From positions 1-9,432 of the forward strand of contig DATDRS010000160.1 of NCBI GenBank assembly GCA_035291605.1: a stretch of DNA of 9,432 nt. The letters run 5' to 3'. Position 1 is the first letter of the stretch. Every line of letters begins with the position of its first letter. Shown one piece after another: positions 1-7,232 of the stretch. The DNA is from DATDRS01 sp035291605 (lineage in GTDB: Bacteria; Chloroflexota; Anaerolineae; Anaerolineales; UBA6663). The notes below the pieces were generated by a model. That model was not told where the DNA came from, ran no database searches, and worked only from the letters and a program-made list of their open reading frames with translations. The position numbers and the translations under genes were made by a program.

Positions 1-620
1 CGCCACAGCTCGCCGACGTCCGGCCCGGTCGGGGTGCGGCCGCGCGTGGGCTTCAGGCCGAACACGCCGCAGCACGAAGCCGGGATGCGGATCGAGCCGC
101 CGCCGTCGCCCCCGCCGGCCAGGGGCGTCAGGCGCGCGGCCACCGCCGCCGCCGAGCCGCCGCTTGAGCCGCCCGGCGTGCGACTCGGGTCCCAGGGATT
201 GCGCGCTGCGCCGAACACTTCGGGTTCGGTGACGGGCAATATCCCAAATTCAGGCGTGTTGGTTTTGCCCAGGATGACCACGCCGGAGGCTTTGTATCGG
301 CGCACGATTTCGCTGTCGTGCGGCGCGGGGACGTCCTTCAGCAGCCGGTTGCCGCCGCTCGTGGGCGCGCCCGCATACATCGAGATCAGGTCCTTCAGCA
401 GAAAGGGCGCGCCCTTGAATGGGCCATCCGGCAGGCCGTCTTTCACGGCTGCGCGCGCCTGGTCGTACATCTTGTAGACCACGGCGTTGATCTTGGGGTT
501 GTGGGCCTCGATGCGGCTGATCGCTTCTTCGACCAGCTCGGCGGGCGTGACCTGTTTGGCGCGCACCAGTTCGGCCAGGCCCAGTCCATCATACTTGGGA
601 TAATCGGGGAAGGCAGCCAT
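1..620 (-). CDS. Amidase signature family hydrolase (N-terminal part, cut by window edge)
   Basis: Amidase-signature enzymes hydrolyse amide bonds; the family includes aliphatic and aryl amidases and the GatA subunit of the Asp/Glu-tRNA amidotransferase. My own translation from the ATG at 618-620 gives 206 residues with no stop before the window edge. The full Ser-cisSer-Lys triad is visible: Lys76 in LLKDL, cis-Ser152 in the GGSSGGS stretch (150-156), and nucleophile Ser176 in GDGGGSIRIPAS. The 24-residue spacing between the two serines matches family members of known structure. The segment CCGVFGLKPTRGR after it is also typical. The start is fixed by an AGGAGG five bases upstream. The usual family length is about 450-500 residues, so more than half lies outside the window. 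Nothing around it points to tRNA amidation (no gatB or gatC seen), so a free-standing amidase of unknown substrate is the safer call. It is the last gene of the minus-strand series here, 69 bases after the Ddn-like gene. Confidence 0.93.
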   Translation of the reverse strand, partial: MAAFPDYPKYDGLGLAELVRAKQVTPAELVEEAISRIEAHNPKINAVVYKMYDQARAAVKDGLPDGPFKGAPFLLKDLISMYAGAPTSGGNRLLKDVPAPHDSEIVRRYKASGVVILGKTNTPEFGILPVTEPEVFGAARNPWDPSRTPGGSSGGSAAAVAARLTPLAGGGDGGGSIRIPASCCGVFGLKPTRGRTPTGPDVGELW

Positions 621-625
621 AGGCC

Positions 626-631
626 CCTCCT
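626..631 (-). promoter_or_regulatory. Shine-Dalgarno site of the amidase gene
   Basis: On the minus strand this is a perfect AGGAGG, five bases before the amidase ATG. It decides the start codon. It is notable because a 15-bp palindrome ends only two bases further upstream, so folding of the leader RNA would place the site right at the foot of a hairpin. Most of the transporter genes in this window have no comparable site. Confidence 0.8.
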
Positions 632-633
632 GT

Positions 634-666
634 ACGTGCGACGCACTTTCGAAGTGCGTCGCACGT
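634..666. repeat. REP-like perfect nested palindrome (15-bp stem, 3-base loop)
   Basis: Left arm acgtgcgacgcactt (634-648), loop tcg, right arm its exact reverse complement (652-666). Each arm also contains a small palindrome, gtgcg-a-cgcac or gtgcg-t-cgcac, so the element is nested and could form either one long hairpin or two short ones. It lies between the stop of the Ddn-like gene and the ribosome binding site of the amidase. No T-run follows on either strand, so it does not look like a standard intrinsic terminator. Its perfection and nested form are typical of dispersed REP-type elements, but copy number cannot be seen from one window. Confidence 0.8.
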
Positions 667-689
667 TGCACACTTTTGATAGATGAGCC

Positions 690-1220
690 TCATTCTTCCC
701 TGGGCGTCAGCACCATGATCGGGATGCGCCGTTTCTCGCCCACCCAGGCTTTATACGCCCGAATTCCCACGTACAGCGCGAGCGCCTTCTGCCAGTAGGC
801 CGCGTGCTCGTCCCCCTCCGCCTCGCGCGCCGCGTATTTCCTCTCGCGCCCGCCGATGGAAATCGTCGCCTCCGGTCTGGCGCGCAGGTTGTGATACCAC
901 GCCGGGTAACGCGCGCGCCCGAAGTTGGACGCCACCAGCGCCACGCGCTCGCCGTCGAGGATGGCGAGGACGGGAAACGTGCGCGCCTGCCCGCTCCTGG
1001 CCCCCGTCGTCGTGAGCAGCGCCACCGGGAAGCCTGCCAGCGCGCCCGTGAGCGACCAGCGGTTGCCCGAGAGCCGCATCAGCGGGCGGTCAATGTGATG
1101 CAGGATGGGCGCGAGGAGCGGCGAGACGAGGCGCGTGGCGGCGAGGCGCTGGACGAGTCGCTGCCACCCAAAAAGCCGGTGCGGTTGAGTCTCCATCACT
1201 TTCGGAACAATCCGAGGCAA
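690..1220 (-). CDS. Nitroreductase/quinone reductase-like protein of the deazaflavin (F420)-dependent Ddn family
   Basis: About 176 residues, the usual size of the Ddn-type split beta-barrel family. Members use reduced F420 (some bind FMN or other cofactors) to reduce quinones or nitro compounds, often at the membrane. Visible landmarks are the LLTTTGARSGQARTFPV stretch (residues 68-84), the usual 'TTGRRSG...R..P' cofactor-phosphate region, then LVASNFGRARYPAWYHNLRA (95-114), the second family hallmark, and a C-terminal IPIMVLTPRE strand. The N-terminal 30-40 residues carry the amphipathic lead-in found in the family. The start is uncertain: the longest frame begins at a TTG (1218-1220) with no well-placed ribosome site, and the ATG at 1194-1196 (168 residues) is equally plausible and would drop an atypical N-terminus. 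The gene follows the GGDEF gene by 46 bases on the longer reading. The family is confident; cofactor and substrate are not shown by the sequence. Confidence 0.85.
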   Translation of the reverse strand: MPRIVPKVMETQPHRLFGWQRLVQRLAATRLVSPLLAPILHHIDRPLMRLSGNRWSLTGALAGFPVALLTTTGARSGQARTFPVLAILDGERVALVASNFGRARYPAWYHNLRARPEATISIGGRERKYAAREAEGDEHAAYWQKALALYVGIRAYKAWVGEKRRIPIMVLTPREE

Positions 1221-1266
1221 AGCCGACGACGGATGCCTCCCTCCGTGAGCGCCTGGATGCCAGTGC

Positions 1267-1761
1267 TTATGCCCCTCGCTTGCGCTGTCGGTGCGCTTCC
1301 AGCGCCGCCTTCGCCTGCGCTATCAACTCGTCGAGGGATTGGGCGATGTCGGGGTTATACCACGCCAGCCCGGCGCTCACCGACAGTGTGTACGGGCGCC
1401 CGGCGGCGGCGGTCGCCTGCGCCAGCCCCTCGTTCAGCCGCGCGGCCAACGCGTCGGCGTCCTTATCGCGCACGCCCATGGCCAGGAAGGCAAATTCGTC
1501 GTCGTCCAGCCGCCCCATCACGTCGGATTCGCGGAATTGATGCTGCAACACCTCGCCGACTTGCTGGAGCGCCCAATCCCCCTCGGCGCGGCCATGCCGG
1601 GCGTTGATCTGCTCCAGCCCGTCGAGATCGAGCACAATGAGCACCAGACCGTGTTGGACGCGTCGGGATAACTTGAGATATTTCTCGGCGACGATCGTGA
1701 AAGTCGGGCGGCTGAAGAGGCCGGTGAGCAGGTCAAGGTAGACTGTCAGGTCAGAGTTCAT
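1267..1761 (-). CDS. Stand-alone degenerate GGDEF-domain protein with intact c-di-GMP inhibitory site
   Basis: The 164 residues hold one GGDEF domain with no sensor, receiver or membrane part. The opening DLLTGLFSR (10-18) is the usual domain entry. LDLDGLEQIN (44-53) supplies the metal-binding Asp45 and guanine-binding Asn53, and Asp62 follows in the expected place. The active-site loop reads DDDEF (86-90): both glycines of GG(D/E)EF, which wrap the GTP phosphates, are replaced by Asp. The inhibitory-site motif RxxD is intact as RESD (77-80), exactly five residues before the loop, as in cyclases with product inhibition. From family knowledge, loss of the glycines usually abolishes diguanylate cyclase activity, while a retained RxxD allows c-di-GMP binding. 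I infer a soluble c-di-GMP receptor, or a GTP-binding regulator, of unknown partner. The start is supported by GAGG about seven bases upstream. A perfect -10 hexamer upstream suggests separate transcription from the ABC genes. Confidence 0.9.
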   Translation of the reverse strand: MNSDLTVYLDLLTGLFSRPTFTIVAEKYLKLSRRVQHGLVLIVLDLDGLEQINARHGRAEGDWALQQVGEVLQHQFRESDVMGRLDDDEFAFLAMGVRDKDADALAARLNEGLAQATAAAGRPYTLSVSAGLAWYNPDIAQSLDELIAQAKAALEAHRQRKRGA

Positions 1762-1841
1762 CGCAGCACCTCGCAGGCTTGGTAGATCCGAAATTGGAGG
1801 AGGGAGCGCCCTCTGGCGCGCCTGGCTCAGCGGATGGGGTA

Positions 1842-1847
1842 ATTATA
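1842..1847 (-). promoter_or_regulatory. Possible -10 box for the GGDEF gene
   Basis: The 102-base gap between the exporter stop and the GGDEF start contains TATAAT on the minus strand, a perfect sigma-70 -10 hexamer in otherwise GC-rich DNA. There is no convincing -35 hexamer 16-18 bases upstream and no TGn extension, so support is weak. If used, it would give a leader of roughly 70 bases containing a short GC hairpin (1800-1813). Confidence 0.35.
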
Positions 1848-1863
1848 GTCCCAATCACCCTCT

Positions 1864-3690
1864 TCAGTCCGCCGCCACGGCCGCGCGATATTCGACGGCC
1901 TTCTCGATGTAGTCAATGGACTGGTGCCGGAAGTAGGTATTGTAGAGTTCCGCGTAGTGCCCGCCCTGCCTGAGCAGCGAGGCATGGTTGCCCTCTTCGA
2001 TGATCTGCCCTTTGCGGAGCACGATGATGCGGTCGGCGGAGCGCACGGTGGACAGGCGGTGCGCGATGATGATGGCCGTGCTCTTGCGCAGGATCAGGTC
2101 GAGCGCCTCCTGGATCTGCTCCTCGGTGAACGGGTCCACGCTCGCCGTCGCCTCGTCGAGGATGAAGATGGCCGGGCGCTGGACGAGCACGCGCATCAGC
2201 GCGACCAGCTGACGCTGGCCCATTGAGAGCTTCATGCCCCGCTGGCCCACGTCGGTCTGCAGGCCGTCCGGCAGCGTCTCCAGCCACTCGCCCTCCCCAA
2301 TCTGCCGGGCCAGGGCCTCCACCTCGGCCTCGCTCACCTCGGGCCGGGCGTACCGGATGTTGTCCAGCACCGTCCCCGAAAATAGGAACGGGACTTGCGA
2401 GACGATGCCCAACTGCTTGCGGTAATCGCGCAGGTCAAACGACCGGATGTCGCGGCCGTCAATCCGCAGCCGCCCGGTCTGAAACTCGTAGAACCGCGCG
2501 ATCAGCTTGGCGATGGAGCTCTTGCCCGCGCCCGTGTGGCCGACGAGCGCGACCGTCTCGCCCGGCGCGATGCGCAGCGAAAAATCCGTCAACACGACTT
2601 CCTGCTGCGAGTAGCGGAAGTTCAGGCGGTCAAATTCGATCTCGCCGCGCAGCGGCGGGACGGGGTCCTGCGCCGTCTGTTGGACGACCGGCTCGGTGTC
2701 AATCAGCGCGAACACGCGCTCGGCGGCGGAGAGGCCCGCCTGCACCTGGCTCCAGAACGAGGCCAGGTTGATGAACGGGAAAAAGAAGCGGTCCACGCTC
2801 TGGACGAACAAATACCACTGCCCTGCCGAGATGACGCTCGCCCCGGCCGCCAGCCCGCCCAGGTAAGTCAGCGCCGCAATGGCGCCGCCCGCGATCAGGT
2901 TCAGCGCCGGGAAGACCGCCGAGAGCACGAACCCGCGCCGCACGTTGATCGTGTACGCCTGGCGGTTGACCTCGCGGAACTCGTCGTAGATCACGTGCTC
3001 CTGCCGGAAGTTCTTGGCCACCGCGATGCCCGACACCGACTCCTGGATCGCCGCGTTGACGTTCGCCATCGCGCGGTTGCCCTGCCGGGTCACGTACCGC
3101 GCCAGGCGCCGAAACGAGGCGGCCACCAGCAGCACCAGCGGGGAGGTCGCCAGCAGCGCGAGCGTGAGCCGCCATTCGATCGTGAACAGGATGACGGCCA
3201 GGATCGCCACCACGACCATCTGCTCGACGGTGTCGGTGATCAGCGTCACCATCTGCGAGAACTCCTGCGTGTCGGAGGTGATGCGGCTGACGATGCGGCC
3301 CGATTTGAACTCGTCGTAGAAGGACAGGTCGTGCGCGATGGTCGCGCGGAAGGCGTCGGTGCGCAGGGCCAGGATGACGTCGCCCACCGCCCGCGCGGTC
3401 ACGCGCCGCCGGACGTAGTTGACGCCCCAGCCCACCACGCCCGCCGCAAAGACGAGGCCCACGAGGGTGAAGAGGAACCCCAGGGTGGGGTTCTCGGCGA
3501 GCGCGTTGACGCCGCGCGAGATCACGAGCGGGAGCACGATGTCGAGCAGCGCGGCCACGACGAGCGCGCTGGTGATGATCGCCATGCTCCGCCGGTGCGC
3601 GGTGAAGTAATGCGCAATGCGCCGGGCCAGCTCCAGGTCGGAGTACTGGCGGTCGTAGGCTTCAGGGTCGAGGTTGCCGAAGAAGGACAT
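1864..3690 (-). CDS. Exporter-type ABC half-transporter, subunit B (canonical Walker B, altered signature)
   Basis: The 608 residues are laid out as a type IV (exporter-fold) half-transporter. An N-terminal domain of about six membrane helices (roughly 35-60, 70-92, 150-170, 174-194, 257-282, 290-312) precedes a nucleotide-binding domain. In the latter: aromatic A-loop Tyr360, Walker A GHTGAGKS (384-391), Q-loop Gln432, signature LSMGQ (488-492) with Met for the first Gly, Walker B ending LDE with catalytic Glu513, and switch His544. The altered signature together with an intact Glu is the mirror image of the partner encoded just upstream. The two should therefore form a heterodimer of the BmrCD/TmrAB/TM287-288 kind with one weak and one strong ATP site. 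The start lies 6 bases after the partner's stop (TGA-CCCCCC-ATG) with no Shine-Dalgarno site, suggesting translational coupling. Such proteins usually export drugs, lipids or peptides, but some (IrtAB, YbtPQ) import siderophores, so direction is open. The substrate is unknown. Confidence 0.95.
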   Translation of the reverse strand: MSFFGNLDPEAYDRQYSDLELARRIAHYFTAHRRSMAIITSALVVAALLDIVLPLVISRGVNALAENPTLGFLFTLVGLVFAAGVVGWGVNYVRRRVTARAVGDVILALRTDAFRATIAHDLSFYDEFKSGRIVSRITSDTQEFSQMVTLITDTVEQMVVVAILAVILFTIEWRLTLALLATSPLVLLVAASFRRLARYVTRQGNRAMANVNAAIQESVSGIAVAKNFRQEHVIYDEFREVNRQAYTINVRRGFVLSAVFPALNLIAGGAIAALTYLGGLAAGASVISAGQWYLFVQSVDRFFFPFINLASFWSQVQAGLSAAERVFALIDTEPVVQQTAQDPVPPLRGEIEFDRLNFRYSQQEVVLTDFSLRIAPGETVALVGHTGAGKSSIAKLIARFYEFQTGRLRIDGRDIRSFDLRDYRKQLGIVSQVPFLFSGTVLDNIRYARPEVSEAEVEALARQIGEGEWLETLPDGLQTDVGQRGMKLSMGQRQLVALMRVLVQRPAIFILDEATASVDPFTEEQIQEALDLILRKSTAIIIAHRLSTVRSADRIIVLRKGQIIEEGNHASLLRQGGHYAELYNTYFRHQSIDYIEKAVEYRAAVAAD

Positions 3691-3696
3691 GGGGGG

Positions 3697-5454
3697 TCAC
3701 TGATAACGCGCGAATATCCTGCGATACGCCTCGGTCGTCGCCATCAACTGCTCGTGCCGCCCGATCGCCGCGATGCGCCCTTTGCGCAGGACGACGATCT
3801 GGTCGGCCCAGCGGATTTGCGACAGGCGGTGGGTGATGAGGAGCGTCGTGCGGCCCTCGGCGGCGCGGAAGATGGCCTTCTGAATTTCGTCCTCGGTCGC
3901 GCTGTCAATCGCCGAGGTCGAGTCGTCGAGGATCAGGATGCGCGGGTTGGTGAGGAAGGCGCGGGCCAGCGCCAGCCGCTGCCGCTGCCCGCCCGAGAGC
4001 GTGACCCCGCGCTCGCCGACCACCGTCTGGTAGCCGTCCTTGAAACTCAGGATGAACTCGTGGGCCTGCGCCGCCCGCGCGGCTTCCTCGATCTCGGCCT
4101 GCGTCGCGCCGGGCTTGCCAAAGGCGATGTTCTCGCCGATGGTGCGGGAGAACAGGAACAGGTCCTGCTCGATGATCGAAATTTGCTGGCGGAGCGATTC
4201 CATGTTCCAGTCGCGCACGTCCACGCCGTCCACCTTCACGCCGCCGGAAGTCACGTCGTAGGTCCGGTTGATGAGCTTGATGAGGCTGGTCTTGCCCGCG
4301 CCCGTCTGCCCGACGACGGCAATCGTCTGCCCCGGCCGGACGGCGAAGGACAGGCTGTGCAGGACGGGCGTCCCCTCGTCGTACCCGAAGGACACATTCT
4401 CGAAGGCGATCCCGCCGCGCCCAAGCGCGGCGTAGCCGGTCGGGTTGTGGTCCAGCTCAGTTTCGGTGGTGATGAGCTCGAGGATGCGCCGCGCCCCGGC
4501 GAGGCCCAGCGACACCTGCGAGAACGCGAACAGCGAGACGAAGGTGGGGAAGCCGAAGAGGAGGATCAGCCAGTTGTACGAGATCACCTGCCCGAGGTCG
4601 AGCAGTCCCGCGCGGTAGAGCAGCAGCGAGTGCAGGAAGGCGAAGGTCTGCGCCAGCCCCAGCAGCAGGAGCGGGACGAAGCGCGCCTCGATCTCGCCCT
4701 GCCGGACGAAGGCGTGCCGGTAAGCCAGCGCGTTCTGCTCGAAGCGCTCCACCTCCTGCGGCTCGCGCGCCGCGCCCTTCACCGTCTCGATCCCCTCGAT
4801 AGCTTCCTCCAGCCGCGCGTTCATCACGCCGAAGTTGCGGCGCGCGGTCTCGGTCACCGGGTTGAGCTCCTGCATGTAACGCCGCAGCGCGTAGTAATAG
4901 CCGACGACGAACAGCAGCGGCGTGAGGAGGAGCTGCGGGTGGATGGTCGGCGCGACGAAGAGGGGCATGAGCAGAAACATGCCCGAGCCGACGATGAGGT
5001 TGACGCCGGGGTTGAGCATGAGGTTAAGCTCGCGCACGTCGTTGGTCGCGCGGGCCATGATCTCCCCGACCGGGCGCAGGCTGTGAAAGGTCATGCTCTT
5101 GCCGAGCAGGCTGGCGTACAGTTCCGCGCGCGCGTCGCGCTCCAGCCGCTGGCCGATGACTTCCGCGCCGAAGTTGCGCCCCAACTGCCAGGCGGAGCGC
5201 ACCACTTGGGAGAGGACGATCCCGAGCGCAGCCCAGCCCAGGCGCTGGTAATCGGGCGGCGAGGCGACGATGGCGTTGAACGCCAGGCCGAGGAACACCG
5301 AAATGGCCGCCGCCAGCGCCGCATTCGCCAGCGCGCCCGAAACGAGCGAGGCCAGCGCCCACCTGTGCCGGAAGGCGTGCGAGAATGCCCAGCGCAAGGG
5401 CGAGCGCCGGTCGCCGGGGGTGATGTCGGTGATGGAGAACTCGGTAACGGTCAT
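3697..5454 (-). CDS. Exporter-type ABC half-transporter, subunit A (degenerate Walker B, canonical signature)
   Basis: The 585 residues have the exporter fold: about six helices (roughly 35-57, 70-92, 155-172, 175-193, 258-280, 288-310), then a nucleotide-binding domain with Tyr358 as A-loop, Walker A GQTGAGKT (382-389), Q-loop Gln430, VGERG before the signature, intact LSGGQ (486-490), Walker B ending LDD, and switch His542. The residue after the Walker B Asp is Asp511, not the catalytic Glu, the usual mark of the degenerate half of heterodimeric exporters. Its Walker site pairs with the altered LSMGQ of the next subunit, so both defects are in one composite ATP site. The ATG comes 4 bases after the EcfT stop codon with no purine-rich ribosome site, so expression is probably coupled to the ECF genes. 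It shares one operon with the downstream half-transporter. Substrate and transport direction cannot be read from the sequence. Confidence 0.95.
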   Translation of the reverse strand: MTVTEFSITDITPGDRRSPLRWAFSHAFRHRWALASLVSGALANAALAAAISVFLGLAFNAIVASPPDYQRLGWAALGIVLSQVVRSAWQLGRNFGAEVIGQRLERDARAELYASLLGKSMTFHSLRPVGEIMARATNDVRELNLMLNPGVNLIVGSGMFLLMPLFVAPTIHPQLLLTPLLFVVGYYYALRRYMQELNPVTETARRNFGVMNARLEEAIEGIETVKGAAREPQEVERFEQNALAYRHAFVRQGEIEARFVPLLLLGLAQTFAFLHSLLLYRAGLLDLGQVISYNWLILLFGFPTFVSLFAFSQVSLGLAGARRILELITTETELDHNPTGYAALGRGGIAFENVSFGYDEGTPVLHSLSFAVRPGQTIAVVGQTGAGKTSLIKLINRTYDVTSGGVKVDGVDVRDWNMESLRQQISIIEQDLFLFSRTIGENIAFGKPGATQAEIEEAARAAQAHEFILSFKDGYQTVVGERGVTLSGGQRQRLALARAFLTNPRILILDDSTSAIDSATEDEIQKAIFRAAEGRTTLLITHRLSQIRWADQIVVLRKGRIAAIGRHEQLMATTEAYRRIFARYQ

Positions 5455-5458
5455 GAGG

Positions 5459-6262
5459 CTAGAGATAGAGCGGATGTGCGCCGAAATGCAAAACGACGCG
5501 AGCGTAAAGTAAGATTATCGCCGCAAGACCGCCAAGGATCAAGGTCATCCAGTCACGGCGCGCGAAGGCCAAAGTCTTGAGCGAGGTCCGCTGGGCGACC
5601 GCCCCCAGCGCGCGGGCCTCGAGGGCGCGCGCCAGGTTGTCCATCGTGCGGAGCGCGATGATGATCATTGCCACGAGGATGGGCAGGTAAGCCCTCAGCC
5701 GCTTGAGCCAGCCGCCCTGGTTCAACCGCAATCCGCGCGCCTGCTGGGCCTCGGCGATCATCTGGAACGCGCCGAAGAAGGCCGGGATGTAGCGCAGGGC
5801 AATCGCCAGCGTCAAGCCCCATTCAAACGGCAGACCCAGGCGCACCAGCCCGCGCACGAGCGTCATCTGGTCGGTGGTGAACAACAGCAGGAAATAAATC
5901 TGCGCCAGGGCGTTCAGGCGCAGCGCGAGCGCCAGGCCGTGCGCAACCGAGAGCGCGGTGATTTTGACGCGCCAAAACTCGGCCAGCACCGCCCCGCCCT
6001 CTTGATAAACCAGCGGCCACGTCACCGCCACCAGCGCGCTCACCGGCAGCATCAACAGCCAGACCCCCCGCAGCTTGGACAGCGGCGTGCGCGCCGACAG
6101 AAACCATAACTGGTTTGCCAGCACCCAGGCGAGGCAAAGAAAGAGATTTTGCTGGGTGAGCAGGACGACTGTGCCGGCTAAAAGCAAGATGATCTTCACG
6201 CGCGGGTCGAGGCGGTGAAGCCAGCTGGGACGAGGCAAATACAGGTCAAAAGCAAGTGACAT
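5459..6262 (-). CDS. ecfT: ECF transporter transmembrane coupling protein EcfT
   Basis: EcfT is the membrane scaffold that joins the substrate-binding S component to the two ATPases and passes on the ATP-driven movement. The 267 residues match the family's size. An N-terminal RPSWLHRLDPRVKI opening (11-24) is the typical 'lhrldPr.Kl' entry, followed by several hydrophobic segments (about 24-56, 64-84, 105-128, 148-166, 190-206, 238-258). The two cytoplasmic coupling motifs that insert into grooves of the ATPases are recognisable: ARG at 175-177 (AQQARGLRL) and ARA at 216-218 (LEARALGA). The second is an Ala variant of the usual Ala-Arg-Gly. It lies 140 bases after ecfA2, a gap filled with repeat-like DNA, and only 4 bases before the first exporter-type ABC gene. 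No Shine-Dalgarno site precedes the ATG; the sequence there (CCATACGCCGC) belongs to the repeat-like block. The family call is secure and the substrate is set by the S component. Confidence 0.94.
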   Translation of the reverse strand: MSLAFDLYLPRPSWLHRLDPRVKIILLLAGTVVLLTQQNLFLCLAWVLANQLWFLSARTPLSKLRGVWLLMLPVSALVAVTWPLVYQEGGAVLAEFWRVKITALSVAHGLALALRLNALAQIYFLLLFTTDQMTLVRGLVRLGLPFEWGLTLAIALRYIPAFFGAFQMIAEAQQARGLRLNQGGWLKRLRAYLPILVAMIIIALRTMDNLARALEARALGAVAQRTSLKTLAFARRDWMTLILGGLAAIILLYARVVLHFGAHPLYL

Positions 6263-6312
6263 GCGGCGTATGGCGTAGGGTTAGAGCCAGCTCCGTTCAG
6301 GTTTACGCCGCA
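6262..6312. repeat. Repeat-like block with 9-bp inverted ends before ecfT
   Basis: The ends tgcggcgta (6262-6270) and tacgccgca (6304-6312) are exact reverse complements, 33 bases apart. The left end runs into the ecfT start codon. In order, the block contains tatggcgt, gttagag and tttacgcc. The same three words occur in the same order in the gap before ecfA1 (8221-8279), which suggests two diverged copies of one element. It fills the left part of the 140-base ecfA2-ecfT gap. Confidence 0.5.
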
Positions 6313-6316
6313 GGCC

Positions 6317-6352
6317 TCCTTCGACTGCGTCGCTTCGCGGCTCCGCTCAGGA
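6317..6352. repeat. Dispersed-type intergenic repeat (tcctTCGACT...CGCTCagga)
   Basis: The stretch starts tccttcgactgcg and ends ccgctcagga, with an interior cgcttcgcggc. It resembles the 'TCCTTCGACTACGCTCAGGA' sequences often seen between genes in many bacterial genomes, including Chloroflexota. The outermost bases tcct/agga are inverted. It lies in the gap between ecfA2 and ecfT next to another repeat-like block. The recognition is from memory of that repeat type and was not checked by a search. Confidence 0.5.
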
Positions 6353-6402
6353 TGCTTGCGGCTGGCGTCAATTCATCAAGCAATCGCGATAGGAGACACG
6401 TT

Positions 6403-7224
6403 CTACGCGACGCACGCTCTGTAATGTGAATAAAACTCTTCGGGGGTGAGCGGCGTGTCCAGGTCTACCTGCGGGGCCAACGCCTGCGCCAGGCGCGTCA
6501 CGGGCGGGGGGGCGAGGAAAGCCTGTTGGAGCAGTTCAGTTTTCGCAAACACCGCGCGCGCCGGCCCATCCAGCCACACGCGCCCTTCTTTCAGAACCAC
6601 GCACCTTTCGGCAAAGGCCGCGACGCGGCGCATGTCGTGCGAGACGAGGATCAGCGTATGCCCTTCGGCCTTCAACCGCGCTGCAAAACCCAGCAGCTCC
6701 TCCGCCGAGCGCGCGTCCAGCCCACCCGTCGGCTCGTCGAGGATCAGCACCGGGGGACGCAGGACGCACACGCTCGCCAGCGCGATCTTGCGCCGCAGGC
6801 CAAAGCCGAGGATCGCCGGCGGCCGGTCGGCAAACGGTTGGAGGCCAAAGGCCGCGAGGGCCTCGTCCGTCCGGCGCGCCGCCTCCCCGGCCGGGAAGTC
6901 CAGGTTCTTCAACCCGAAGGCGACCTCCTCGCGGACGGTGGGCTGGTTGATCTGGTGATCGGGGTTCTGGAAGACGTACCCCACCTCGCGCGCCAGATCC
7001 GAAACCGCGCAAGAAGCGGTATCCCGCTCCCCCACCCAGACCTTGCCCCGCGTGGGTTTGAGCAGCCCGTTGAAGTGCTTGACGAGCGTGGTCTTGCCCG
7101 ACCCGTTCTGCCCGACCAGGGCGACGAACTCGCCCGGCCGGATCGTCAGGCTCACGCCGGATAGCGCCGCCAGGCCGTTGTAGGCAAAATAGAGGTTCTC
7201 GACGCGGAGGGAGGGGGTGTGCAT
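6403..7224 (-). CDS. ecfA2: ECF transporter ATPase A2 with degenerate ABC signature
   Basis: This is one of the two ATPases that power the ECF importer from the cytoplasmic face. I start it at the ATG 7222-7224 (273 residues, MHTPSLRVENLYFAYNG), where family homology begins; the 15-residue longer frame translates a repeat element. Visible parts are Walker A GQNGSGKT (38-45), Q-loop Gln86 in VFQNPDHQ (typical EcfA), Walker B ILDE with catalytic Glu164, D-loop GGLD, and switch His196 in SHD. The signature, normally LSGGQ, reads LGFGL (139-143), followed by the expected RRKIALA, so the alignment is unambiguous: Ser, the first Gly and Gln are all replaced. This sequence contacts ATP bound to the partner EcfA1. 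The C-terminal tail continues to TPEEFYSHYRACVA. No Shine-Dalgarno site precedes the start; the leader reads CAACCTCCCTC. A 102-base repeat-bearing gap separates it from ecfA1 and 140 bases from ecfT. Confidence 0.92.
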   Translation of the reverse strand: MHTPSLRVENLYFAYNGLAALSGVSLTIRPGEFVALVGQNGSGKTTLVKHFNGLLKPTRGKVWVGERDTASCAVSDLAREVGYVFQNPDHQINQPTVREEVAFGLKNLDFPAGEAARRTDEALAAFGLQPFADRPPAILGFGLRRKIALASVCVLRPPVLILDEPTGGLDARSAEELLGFAARLKAEGHTLILVSHDMRRVAAFAERCVVLKEGRVWLDGPARAVFAKTELLQQAFLAPPPVTRLAQALAPQVDLDTPLTPEEFYSHYRACVA

Positions 7225-7232
7225 GAGGGAGG

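Noticed and set aside
634..666. Palindrome as rho-independent terminator of the Ddn-like gene
   Set aside because: The stem is strong, but the bases after it on the minus strand are ACAGGAGG, the amidase ribosome site, with no U-tract.
443..673. 76-codon minus-strand frame overlapping the amidase start
   Set aside because: It is a shifted frame of the amidase gene rich in Arg, Ser, Thr and Pro; the true frame shows the amidase triad and a perfect ribosome site.
804..1607. Long plus-strand frame across the Ddn-like and GGDEF genes
   Set aside because: Arg/Pro/Ala-rich low-complexity translation, no recognisable motif, and entirely antisense to two convincing families.
1800..1813. Short hairpin gaggg-agcg-ccctc after the exporter genes as an intrinsic terminator
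   Set aside because: The stem is only 5 bp and no T-run follows on the minus strand (CTCCAATTTCGG), so I could not support a terminator call.
2395..5580. A 1061-codon open frame on the plus strand antisense to both exporter-type ABC genes
   Set aside because: Its translation is dominated by Arg, Asp, Glu, His and Gln with no domain, membrane segment or motif, as expected from the complement of GC-rich codons. The opposite strand encodes two full, motif-complete ABC proteins over the same bases.
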